Source: Proteobacteria bacterium UBA664
Lineage (GTDB): Bacteria; Pseudomonadota; Gammaproteobacteria; UBA7966
DNA length: 7,257 nt
NCBI GenBank assembly: GCA_002299125.1
Contig: DBNU01000090.1
Coordinates: 1 to 7,257 of the forward strand
Reading direction: 5' to 3'
Positions 1-5,995 of the stretch are shown one piece after another. Position 1 is the first letter of the stretch. Each line of letters opens with the position of its first letter. The position numbers were made by a program, and so were the translations under genes. A model generated the notes under the pieces. That model did not search any database and was not told the DNA's origin. It saw only the letters and a program-made list of their open reading frames with translations.

Positions 1-77
1 CGCCCCCTCAAGGCAAGCGTGGTTGACCGACCGGCTCGAACGGACCGACGCGCACCACCGACCTCGCGAGAACGCTC

Positions 78-479
78 ATGCAGAAGGCACCCGCCGACCT
101 CCTCGACACCTTCCCGAACCCCGCCCCCGAGCGCGACTACTGGATCCACATCGGCATCCCGGAATTCACCTGCCTTTGTCCGAAGACCGGCCAGCCGGAC
201 TTCGCCCACCTCGACCTGCACTACGTCCCCGGGGCCCGCTGCGTGGAGCTCAAGTCGCTCAAGCTCTACATCTGGGCCTTCCGCGAGACCGGCGCCTTCC
301 ACGAAGCGGTGACCAACCGCATCCTGAGCGAGCTGGCCGCAGTGACCGACCCCCGCTACATGCGCCTCAGTGCCCGTTTCAATGTGCGCGGAGGCACCTA
401 CCCGACCATCACCGTCGAACATCGTGCCTCCGGCTGGCAGCCAGCGCCCAGCGTCGCCCTGCCGGAAACCATCGGCTGA
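78..479 (+). CDS. queF: NADPH-dependent 7-cyano-7-deazaguanine reductase QueF (short, unimodular type)
   Basis: Cytosolic enzyme that reduces the nitrile of preQ0 to the aminomethyl group of preQ1, a precursor of queuosine in tRNA. The 133-residue protein has the length of the single-domain QueF type. Residues 30-42 read FTCLCPKTGQPDF, the active-site segment with the thioimide-forming cysteine at C34 and the proton-relay aspartate at D41. The QueF signature E-L-K-S-L-K-L-Y lies at 57-64 and supplies NADPH binding. H75-E76 fits the substrate-binding glutamate region. The ATG at 78 has a weak purine stretch (GAGAA) upstream and starts the protein just ahead of the conserved core, so it is the natural start. 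It sits 123 bp upstream of dksA; a possible promoter in that gap suggests it need not share a transcript with dksA. Its pathway partner gluQ lies just beyond dksA. Identification is by motif and is firm. Confidence 0.95.
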   Translation: MQKAPADLLDTFPNPAPERDYWIHIGIPEFTCLCPKTGQPDFAHLDLHYVPGARCVELKSLKLYIWAFRETGAFHEAVTNRILSELAAVTDPRYMRLSARFNVRGGTYPTITVEHRASGWQPAPSVALPETIG

Positions 480-485
480 GGCTAT

Positions 486-497
486 CGGTGCGCACCG
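486..497. repeat. 12-bp perfect palindrome in the queF-dksA gap
   Basis: CGGTGCGCACCG reads the same on both strands and starts 7 bp after the queF stop. There is no following T-run, so it does not look like a canonical terminator. It could be an operator half-site or chance in GC-rich DNA. Confidence 0.3.
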
Positions 498-514
498 CGC
501 GCCTGTGGATTCGA

Positions 515-544
515 TTGCGTGTGCGGCGCGACGTCTGCTAGCTT
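515..544 (+). promoter_or_regulatory. Possible sigma-70 promoter upstream of dksA
   Basis: A TTG-containing -35-like hexamer (TTGCGT, 515-520) is followed after 18 bp by TAGCTT (539-544), preceded by TGC, which resembles an extended -10. Both hexamers match consensus only partly (about 3 of 6 each). The location between queF and dksA makes sense for a gene that usually has its own promoter. Prediction by eye only. Confidence 0.3.
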
Positions 545-602
545 CCTGCCGCTTTTTCGGTCGATTTTTCGGCCCTGGTCCACCCGATGGGGAGCGTCCC
601 GT

Positions 603-1892
603 ATGGCCACGAGCAAGAAGAAAGTGGTCGCTAAAAAGACCTCAGCCGCCCGCTCGAGCAAGGCGTCCGCAGCCCGCAAGCCGGCAGCCGCTGCATCGGG
701 GGCCGGCGCTGGAGCGGTCGCGGCGGCCAAGGTCTCGAAACCGGCGGCGGCGAAGACGGGTACCCGGGTGCCTGCGAAGTCCGCCGACGGCAAGGATCGC
801 GGCAGCACGCGCAAGGCCGTGAGCGCGCCGACGAAGGCGGCAGCCGCCGGCTCGCGTGCCGCTGCCGGCAAATCAAGGCCCGTCGCGGCCGACGCCAACA
901 GTCCTTCCAAGCCCGCACGGGTGGCGAGCCGCTCCAGCAACGAAGGGTCCCCGGCGAAAACCGCAACTCCGCGACGGGCACCGGCCAAGGGCGGCGCAAC
1001 GCCCCCCCCCAGCCCGCCCCGCACGGCGTCGGAGCGCAGGACTCCGGCCACCAAGGCCACCAGTCTTCCATCGAAGACCGCGAAGGCGGTAACCCCGCCC
1101 GCTGCCGCCGTGGTCAAGGCCGGCAGGAGCGCAACGGTTGCTGTCAAGGCCAAGGCCCGCGCCGAGGCGGCGAAACCGGCGCCAGCGGTCACCACCACGC
1201 CGGCTCACCCGCCCAGGACCGCCCCAAAGCGAGGCAAGGCTCCTGCCGCCGCCTCAACGACAGTCGTGACCGAGCCGGCGTCTGCGCCTCGCGCCACCAA
1301 GGGGGCCACGCGGCCCGGTCGGGCCGCTAGCCACCCTGAGGGTGCCCCGGTTACGACGGTGCGGTCCTCACCGTCGGTGACCACCCGCAGCGCATCCCGG
1401 GTGCCGGCAAGTACCAGCGCGGGCAGTGCCGTCTCCAGGCGCCCCTCCGTGCCGGAGCCACTCGCCCCCCCCGCGCCTGGGCTGCTCTACGGCGGGGTCG
1501 AACCCTACGTCGGTGTGGCCGGCGAGACCTACATGAACCCCCGTCAGGTGCAACATTTCCGGCGCATCCTGCTCGGCTGGCGTACGGAGTTGCTGTCCGA
1601 AATGGAACGCACCGTCAGCCATCTGAAGGAGGAGGCAGGCAACTTCCCGGACCCGAACGACCGCGCCTCCCAGGAAGAGGAATTCGCGCTGGAACTCCGG
1701 GCCCGCGACCGCGAACGCAAGCTCATCCACAAGATCGGGGAGGCCCTCGAGATCCTGGAGCGGGATGAGTACGGCTACTGCGAAGGCTGCGGTGTGGAGA
1801 TCGGCGTGCGGCGGCTGGAAGCCCGTCCGACGGCCACACTCTGCGTCGACTGCAAGAACCTGGACGAGATCCGGGAGCGACAGCGCGCCTGA
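603..1892 (+). CDS. dksA: RNA polymerase-binding transcription factor DksA with a ~300-residue Lys/Ala/Pro-rich N-terminal extension
   Basis: DksA binds the RNA polymerase secondary channel and, with ppGpp, redirects transcription during the stringent response. The last ~130 of 429 residues are a complete DksA: the conserved start of the core (YMN) is at M311, followed by the coiled coil whose tip carries FPDPNDRASQEEEF, with D350 and D353 matching the two acidic tip residues essential in E. coli DksA. The zinc finger cysteines are C393, C396, C414 and C417, around GVEIGVRRLEARP. Residues 1 to about 295 are unlike normal DksA (about 150 residues in E. coli): almost only Ala, Lys, Pro, Ser, Thr, Arg and Val, basic and surely disordered, like a histone H1 tail. 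The ATG at 603 has GGGGAG 8 bp upstream and begins MATSKKKVVAKK. A GTG at 519 in the same frame would add 28 residues but lacks such a site. A C9 run lies inside the tail. gluQ follows by 67 bp. Confidence 0.95.
   Translation: MATSKKKVVAKKTSAARSSKASAARKPAAAASGAGAGAVAAAKVSKPAAAKTGTRVPAKSADGKDRGSTRKAVSAPTKAAAAGSRAAAGKSRPVAADANSPSKPARVASRSSNEGSPAKTATPRRAPAKGGATPPPSPPRTASERRTPATKATSLPSKTAKAVTPPAAAVVKAGRSATVAVKAKARAEAAKPAPAVTTTPAHPPRTAPKRGKAPAAASTTVVTEPASAPRATKGATRPGRAASHPEGAPVTTVRSSPSVTTRSASRVPASTSAGSAVSRRPSVPEPLAPPAPGLLYGGVEPYVGVAGETYMNPRQVQHFRRILLGWRTELLSEMERTVSHLKEEAGNFPDPNDRASQEEEFALELRARDRERKLIHKIGEALEILERDEYGYCEGCGVEIGVRRLEARPTATLCVDCKNLDEIRERQRA
1002..1010 (+). repeat. C9 homopolymer inside the dksA tail
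   Basis: Nine consecutive C encode three prolines in the low-complexity tail of dksA. The run precedes the conserved DksA domain, so gain or loss of one base would remove the functional domain. It is also a place where sequencing errors are common. Confidence 0.9.
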
Positions 1893-1910
1893 CCGCCCTG
1901 CCGGCCGGTC

Positions 1911-1925
1911 GATCGGGTCCCGATC
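1911..1925 (+). terminator. Small inverted repeat between dksA and gluQ (possible attenuating hairpin)
   Basis: GATCGG and CCGATC pair around GTC, 18 bp after the dksA stop. No U-tract follows, so it is not a standard intrinsic terminator. In enteric bacteria a terminator between dksA and gluQ is known to limit gluQ expression; whether this hairpin plays that part is inference. Confidence 0.25.
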
Positions 1926-1959
1926 CGGTGGCCATGGCCCGTCACTGAACCTCGCACCC

Positions 1960-3033
1960 GTGCCTGCACCCGTCACTTCGCCTGCCCTGTCCGGGGCCCG
2001 GGATGCTGGGGCCCGGGATGCTGGGGCCGGGAGGCTGCCCGATGGGTCGACAGCCCCCTACGTGGGCCGCTTCGCCCCCGCCCCCAGCGGTCCGCTGCAT
2101 TTCGGCTCGGCGGTCACTGCGCTGGCCTCCTGGCTGCGCGCCCGTCAGTCGGGCGGTACCTGGCTGGTGCGCATCGAGGATCTGGACACCGTCCGCTCGG
2201 TTCCCGGGGCAGCCGACGGGATCCTCGCCTCGCTCAGGCGGCTCGGCCTCGAGCCGGATGGCGAAGTGGTGTGGCAGTCCAGGCGGGCGGCCGTCTATCG
2301 CGAGGCCCTCCATCGTATGGAGGCCCTGGCCCGCACCTATCCCTGCGCCTGCAGTCGTCGCGAGGTGGGTGGCGAGCGCTACCCCGGGACCTGTCGTCGG
2401 GGCGTTGCGGCCAGCCGCAAGGCCGTTTCCCGCCGTCTGGACGTGAGCGGCCGTCGTCTGACGGTGACGGACACCCTGCTCGGCAGCCTGACCCAGGACC
2501 TCGAGGCCGAGGTGGGGGATTTCGTCGTGCAACGCGGTGATGGACTCATTGCCTACCACCTCGCCGTGGTGGTGGACGATGCCCTGCAAGGGGTGACCGA
2601 GATCGTCCGCGGGGCCGACATCTGGCCCGCCACACCGCGACAGGTGGAGCTGCAGCGCACGCTCGACCTGCCCACCCCGGCCTATCTGCACGTGCCGGTG
2701 GCGGTGGGTCGGGACGGACGCAAGCTGTCCAAACAGAATGCCGCGCCGGCCATCGACGCCTTCCCGCCCGGTCAGGTGCTGCACGACGCACTGACCTTCC
2801 TCGGATTGACACCGGAGACTCCCCCGACGGCCACCGTGACCGACCTCCTCGCCGAGGCGCGCGCGCGCTGGACCCTCGCGGCACTCCGGCAGACACTCAG
2901 CGGAGCACCGACCGAACAGCAGGCACGGAGTCAGGCGGATCCGGCCGCGGGCGATCATCACCTGCCGACGCGCGCCGCCCCCGGGCCCTACGCCGACCAC
3001 CCCATACCAGCGGGCGGTCGTCCCGGTGGATGA
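1960..3033 (+). CDS. gluQ: Glutamyl-Q tRNA(Asp) synthetase GluQ (YadB family)
   Basis: This truncated paralogue of the catalytic core of glutamyl-tRNA synthetase activates glutamate and attaches it to queuosine at position 34 of tRNA(Asp). With the GTG at 1960 the protein has 357 residues. YVGRFAPAPSGPLHFGS (34-50) holds the HIGH-like motif, RIEDLD (71-76) the glutamate-binding segment, C129/C131/Y141/C145 the zinc site, FVVQRGDGLIAYHLAVVVDD (188-207) and IVRGAD (216-221) the central core, and KLSKQ (255-259) the KMSKS-like loop. The dksA-gluQ order is classic. The start is uncertain: no in-frame ATG exists between dksA and the core, the GTG has no clear ribosome site, and the first ~33 residues come from a 15-bp tandem repeat. 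Two ATGs at 2003 and 2018 would read into the gene if one C were restored to the third repeat unit. The last ~38 residues are a low-complexity tail beyond the usual end. Confidence 0.92.
   Translation: MPAPVTSPALSGARDAGARDAGAGRLPDGSTAPYVGRFAPAPSGPLHFGSAVTALASWLRARQSGGTWLVRIEDLDTVRSVPGAADGILASLRRLGLEPDGEVVWQSRRAAVYREALHRMEALARTYPCACSRREVGGERYPGTCRRGVAASRKAVSRRLDVSGRRLTVTDTLLGSLTQDLEAEVGDFVVQRGDGLIAYHLAVVVDDALQGVTEIVRGADIWPATPRQVELQRTLDLPTPAYLHVPVAVGRDGRKLSKQNAAPAIDAFPPGQVLHDALTFLGLTPETPPTATVTDLLAEARARWTLAALRQTLSGAPTEQQARSQADPAAGDHHLPTRAAPGPYADHPIPAGGRPGG
1993..2036 (+). repeat. 15-bp tandem repeat at the gluQ start
   Basis: GGGGCCCGGGATGCT occurs perfectly at 1993-2007 and 2008-2022. A third copy at 2023-2036 is 14 bp: it lacks one C of the CCC run and has G in place of T in the ATG. 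In the gluQ frame the full units encode the repeated peptide GARDA. Each full unit carries an ATG in the other frame. Confidence 0.95.
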
Positions 3034-3066
3034 GGCCGTCACCATCGCCGCCCGACCGCCCTCCCC

Positions 3067-3193
3067 GCCCCCGACAAGAGCACTCGGGGGCAGGCTGCGG
3101 CGGGGACCCAGTCCTGCCCCAGCGACGGCGCAACGCCACTGGATTCCCGCTTTCGCGGGAATGACGATGAACCCGAGTGTCCTCGTCGGGGGC
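3067..3193. repeat. 127-bp imperfect inverted repeat with internal hairpins, in the convergent gluQ/dmeF spacer
   Basis: The arms 3067-3088 and 3172-3193 are inverted copies, identical at 19 of 22 positions (GCCCCCGAC...CACTCGGG). Inside lie a shorter 8-bp stem (GGGGCAGG 3087-3094 with CCTGCCCC 3113-3120) and the 20-bp REP-like hairpin at 3143-3162. The spacer separates two convergent genes, so a bidirectional transcription stop or a small repeat element (REP or MITE-like) are both possible. No flanking target duplication was recognised. Confidence 0.6.
3143..3162. repeat. REP-like palindrome ATTCCC-N8-GGGAAT
   Basis: ATTCCCGC-TTTC-GCGGGAAT is a perfect 8-bp stem with a 4-nt loop, in the wider context TGGATTCCCGCTTTCGCGGG and a trailing AATGACG. 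It has the ATTCCC-N8-GGGAAT form described for dRS3 repeats in Neisseria, and near-identical hairpins are scattered in many beta- and gammaproteobacterial genomes. It lies between the 3' ends of gluQ and dmeF, the usual site for such repeats. Confidence 0.8.
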
Positions 3194-3225
3194 AGGAGAG
3201 ACGCGGGGATACGGAGTACCCGACT

Positions 3226-4215
3226 TCAGGCGGGACGTTCGCTTTGCGCGAGTCTGGCACCCATCGTGGCGCGGGTGACGGGACGCCGATGTATCTCCAG
3301 GGAGATGTGCGCGAGCTCGGGATGCTGCGCGATGCGGGCACGGTACTCGCCCGGGCTGCGGGGTTCCTGCGCGACGATGGTCAGGATGACCGCGTAGAGG
3401 TCCGGGCCGATGGACCAGAGATGCAGATCAGTGACCTGGCTGTCGCGATCGATCTCGATGCCCTGTCTGATGCTGTGGCTGAGCGTCTCGGGTCCCTGAC
3501 GATCGAGCAGAATGGAGCTGGTGGTCCGCAACAGGCCAACGGCCCAGCGCGCGACCAGCAGCGCACCGACGAGGCCCATGGCCGGGTCCATCCAAAGCAG
3601 GCCCAGATATTTCCCTGCCAGCAGCGCGATGATCGCCAGCACGGAAGTGGCCGCATCGGCCAGGACGTGCAGATAGGCCGATTCCAGATTGTGATCGTGG
3701 TGCGGATGCGCAGGGCCATGGTCATGCCCGTGGGCATGATCGCCATCCTCGGGCAGTTGGCCCATCCCGAGGATCAGCGCACTGATGCCGTTGACGATGA
3801 GCCCGAGGATCGCGACGAGGATCGCCTGATCGAAGACGATCACGGTCGGCTGGACGAAGCGCGCCAGACTCTCCCACCCCATCAGGGCAGCGAAAACCGC
3901 CAGCAGCACGGCACCGGTGAAGCCTCCGAGCGTGTTGACCTTGCCGGTGCCGAAGCTGAAGGCACTGTCGTGGGCATGCCGACGGGCGTAGACGTAGGCC
4001 AGGGCACTGACGCCCAGGGCCACCACGTGCGAGGCCATGTGCAGCCCATCGGCCAGCAGGGCCATGGAGCCCAGCACCATGCCGGCGAAGATCTCCACCA
4101 CCATCATGACCCCCGTGAGGGCGATGACGATCAGCGTGCGTCGTTCACCCGGCCGCCGCCGGTCTTGACCAAAGGTGTGCGTGTGCTGCCAGGGGTGAAG
4201 TTCTTCGTTGTGCAT
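3226..4215 (-). CDS. dmeF: Cation diffusion facilitator, DmeF-type Co(II)/Ni(II) efflux transporter
   Basis: Inner-membrane proton/metal antiporter that exports divalent metal, for the DmeF subgroup mainly cobalt and nickel. The 329-residue protein starts MHNEELHPWQHTHTF, the His-rich opening typical of DmeF, then six hydrophobic segments (about 28-47, 51-76, 96-118, 130-151, 181-200, 207-227) and a cytoplasmic domain of about 100 residues. The metal site reads LADGLHMASH in segment 2 (H59 and H63, where zinc CDFs have HxxxD) and HVLAD in segment 5 (H183, D187). The loop between segments 4 and 5 has eight histidines within residues 160-175. The start at 4215 has AGAGG 4 bp upstream and matches the family N-terminus; an ATG at 4308 would add 31 residues that do not. 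It lies 192 bp downstream of the amidotransferase gene. No CsoR/RcnR-type regulator is adjacent within the window. The CDF family is certain; metal specificity is inferred. Confidence 0.93.
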   Translation of the reverse strand: MHNEELHPWQHTHTFGQDRRRPGERRTLIVIALTGVMMVVEIFAGMVLGSMALLADGLHMASHVVALGVSALAYVYARRHAHDSAFSFGTGKVNTLGGFTGAVLLAVFAALMGWESLARFVQPTVIVFDQAILVAILGLIVNGISALILGMGQLPEDGDHAHGHDHGPAHPHHDHNLESAYLHVLADAATSVLAIIALLAGKYLGLLWMDPAMGLVGALLVARWAVGLLRTTSSILLDRQGPETLSHSIRQGIEIDRDSQVTDLHLWSIGPDLYAVILTIVAQEPRSPGEYRARIAQHPELAHISLEIHRRPVTRATMGARLAQSERPA

Positions 4216-4391
4216 CCCGCCTCTACCGTGCTCTGTGACGCTGCCGGAAGCCCGGCGGCCAGGCCGGAGCGCATCGCCGCCCCACAGTCCGGCGGCGGCC
4301 TTCGCCATGGCCGGATGTTCGGCAACCGCGGCAGCCGGGTTGGCAACGGAACTCGGCCGCAGACGGTGGGAGGCAAGGCAGGAGCGTTGTA

Positions 4392-4404
4392 GCCCGGTGC
4401 CCGG
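4392..4404 (-). terminator. Short GC-rich inverted repeat after the amidotransferase gene
   Basis: CCCGG-TGC-CCGGG sits a few bases beyond the amidotransferase stop. The stem is only 5 bp and no T-run follows, so it is at best a weak terminator; it may be chance in GC-rich DNA. Confidence 0.2.
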
Positions 4405-4407
4405 GTG

Positions 4408-5136
4408 TCAATGACCGCATGGTGGCAAGTCGAGCCAGGCGCGATACAGGGCCTCGGACAGCGGCCGCACTGCCGCGAGCCGCGCCACCGCCTCACCGAG
4501 GATCTCCGAACCAGTCTGCACCTGCGGCCGACCACCCTGCCGCGCGAGCCAGGCAGCCTCTGCCCGCAGCCACTGCCGGAGCGTCGGTTCGTCCACCTCC
4601 GGGTGAAACTGTACGGCGATGGTGCGCGTGCCGACACGAAAACCCTGCTCGGGGCAGGCATCCCCCATGAACAGGCGCTCGCTACCCGCCGGCAGCTCGA
4701 AGGCGTCGCCGTGCCACTGGAAAACGCGGGGGACCTCGATGGCGGCCATTTCCCAGGACAAGAGCGAGGCCGCCTGCGGACTCATCCGCACGGGATGCCA
4801 GCCGATCTCCCGAGCCGGCATGGCGGCGACCCGAGCACCCAGGACACGCGCCAGCAGCTGCGCACCGAGGCAGATGCCGAGCACCGGACAGTCCGCCCTG
4901 AGCAGCCTTTCGATGAAACGGAGTTCCGCAGCCAGGAAGGGCACGGAGTCGTCGTAGGCGCTCATGGTGCCGCCGAGCAGTGCCACTGCACGCCAGCCGG
5001 TGAGAGGATCGGGCAGGGGCTCACCCCGGTCCAGACGGCAGAGGGTCCAGCCGATATTCTGGGCATCCAGAAAGGCCGCGAGTGCGGCCGGACCCTCGTT
5101 GCGGCTGTGCTGGACCACTAGAATCCCGTGGGTCAT
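4408..5136 (-). CDS. Class I glutamine amidotransferase (GMP synthase-like, stand-alone)
   Basis: A 242-residue stand-alone triad-type glutaminase domain, of the group often labelled type 1 glutamine amidotransferase or GMP synthase-like. The nucleophile elbow GICLGAQ places the catalytic cysteine at C89, and VQFHPE places the histidine and glutamate at H178 and E180. FQWHGD (139-144) and LLGGTMSAYDD (53-63, the oxyanion-forming region) are also typical. No synthetase domain is fused and no partner lies beside it, so the ammonia acceptor is unknown; some members hydrolyse gamma-glutamyl compounds instead. The ATG at 5136 (MTHGILVVQH) has ACGAGG 4 bp upstream; an in-frame ATG at 5151 would add five residues and 5268 would add 44 that are not family-like. 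The last ~40 residues are a C-terminal helix-rich tail. It is divergent from the protease gene and may be co-transcribed with dmeF. Confidence 0.88.
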   Translation of the reverse strand: MTHGILVVQHSRNEGPAALAAFLDAQNIGWTLCRLDRGEPLPDPLTGWRAVALLGGTMSAYDDSVPFLAAELRFIERLLRADCPVLGICLGAQLLARVLGARVAAMPAREIGWHPVRMSPQAASLLSWEMAAIEVPRVFQWHGDAFELPAGSERLFMGDACPEQGFRVGTRTIAVQFHPEVDEPTLRQWLRAEAAWLARQGGRPQVQTGSEILGEAVARLAAVRPLSEALYRAWLDLPPCGH

Positions 5137-5243
5137 GCGACCTCGTGTCATTGCGACTGAACAAGGCGAGCCCGGACCCGAAGCCCGTGAACGCATCCCC
5201 GCCCGGAATGGTACTTCCAGCCCGCCTCGGACCCCGTGGGGCC

Positions 5244-5942
5244 ATGCGCTCGGCCTTTGCGGTCGCAACGGCGCGGCGGCAAGGGCTGCCGGTGAGCGCG
5301 CCTCTGACCGCCTGCCTCGCCTTCGTTCTCTCCTTCACGACAGCAGTCAGCGCCGCCGAGGTCCGCGTGCAGGCCTTGTTCAAGGACCGTGCGGTACTCG
5401 AGATCGATGGCAAACGCGAGGTGCTGAAGGTTGGCGAGGCCTCCGCTGCCGGCGTGACGCTCAAGCGCGCCGACAGCCGCTCGGCCGTGCTCCTCATCGA
5501 CGGCATCGAACAGGAGGTACAGCTCGGGCGTCACATCGGCTCGCGCTTCCGCGGTCCTCCAGACGGGGCCAGGGTGGCGGTCTACCCGGACCAGAGCGGC
5601 ATGTATTTCACCCAGGGCAACATCAATGGCACACCGGTGGAATTCCTCGTCGACACTGGTGCCACCCATGTGGTGCTGAACAGCAGCGAGGCCCGCCGCA
5701 TCGGCATCGACTACGAGAAAACGGGCCAGCCCGGGCAGGCCTCCACTGCCTCCGGGATCGTCCAGACCTTCAATCTCAAGCTCGCGACGGTGAGCGTCGG
5801 GGCCATCCGCTTGCATGACGTGAGCGCCTCCATCATCGTCGGCGAGTCGCCGACCCACGTACTGCTCGGCAACTCCTTCCTCGGGCAACTCAAGCTCGAG
5901 CGCGAGGGCCGGGTGCTGGAACTCATGAAGCCGCCACCCTGA
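5244..5942 (+). CDS. Exported retropepsin-like aspartic protease (clan AA, TIGR02281-type)
   Basis: A single-domain, homodimerising-type aspartic protease resembling retroviral pepsins, expected in the periplasm. With the ATG at 5244 it has 232 residues: a signal peptide (RRQ near residue 11, hydrophobic core about 21-33, likely cut after AVSA around residue 37), a small beta-rich N-terminal domain (about 38-100), then the protease domain. FLVDTGATHVVL carries the catalytic Asp at D137 in the D-T-G triad, preceded by GNINGTPVE, and LLGNSFL (207-213) is the hydrophobic-hydrophobic-Gly motif at the domain end. The start is not settled. The ATG at 5244 gives a good signal peptide but a poor ribosome site. 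A GTG at 5292 has AAGGG 6 bp upstream but leaves no positive residue ahead of the hydrophobic core. An ATG at 5208 is a third option. It is divergent from the amidotransferase (107 bp apart) and 53 bp upstream of the HAD gene. Substrate unknown. Confidence 0.9.
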   Translation: MRSAFAVATARRQGLPVSAPLTACLAFVLSFTTAVSAAEVRVQALFKDRAVLEIDGKREVLKVGEASAAGVTLKRADSRSAVLLIDGIEQEVQLGRHIGSRFRGPPDGARVAVYPDQSGMYFTQGNINGTPVEFLVDTGATHVVLNSSEARRIGIDYEKTGQPGQASTASGIVQTFNLKLATVSVGAIRLHDVSASIIVGESPTHVLLGNSFLGQLKLEREGRVLELMKPPP

Positions 5943-5995
5943 ACCAGCGCGCGCGCCGCCTCTCACTCATCCCGCAAAGAACAGCAACGCAACGC

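Noticed and set aside
519..602. GTG start adding 28 residues to DksA
   Set aside because: The ATG at 603 has a good ribosome site and a typical MATSKKK opening; the GTG overlaps the possible promoter.
482..1198. Long minus-strand open frame over the dksA tail (238 codons)
   Set aside because: It is the antisense of an Ala/Lys/Pro-rich coding stretch in high-GC DNA; its composition is low-complexity Ala/Val/Leu with no recognisable domain.
2003..2446. Separate 147-codon gene starting at the repeat ATG
   Set aside because: It is out of frame with the conserved GluQ sequence and has no family features; the ATG matters only if a base is missing in the repeat.
1942..3045. Minus-strand open frame opposite gluQ (367 codons)
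   Set aside because: It covers a clear GluQ gene on the other strand, has no recognisable motif, and is explained by high GC content.
3026..3397. Plus-strand open frame through the gluQ-dmeF spacer containing WIPAFAGMT
   Set aside because: That peptide is the usual chance translation of the REP-like hairpin, and the frame runs into the antisense of dmeF.
3244..4392. Plus-strand open frame opposite dmeF (382 codons)
   Set aside because: It is a shadow of the CDF transporter, rich in Gln/Asp/His from reversed codons, with no family resemblance.
4216..4407. Metal-sensing riboswitch upstream of dmeF
   Set aside because: I could not recognise the conserved helices or loop sequences of a NiCo riboswitch, and these are mainly known outside this group; only generic GC-rich short palindromes are seen.
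4405..5121. Plus-strand open frame opposite the amidotransferase
   Set aside because: The minus strand encodes an intact glutamine amidotransferase with its catalytic triad; the plus-strand product has no motif.
5148..5966. Minus-strand open frame opposite the aspartic protease
   Set aside because: Shadow of the plus-strand protease, which has a signal peptide and a DTG motif.
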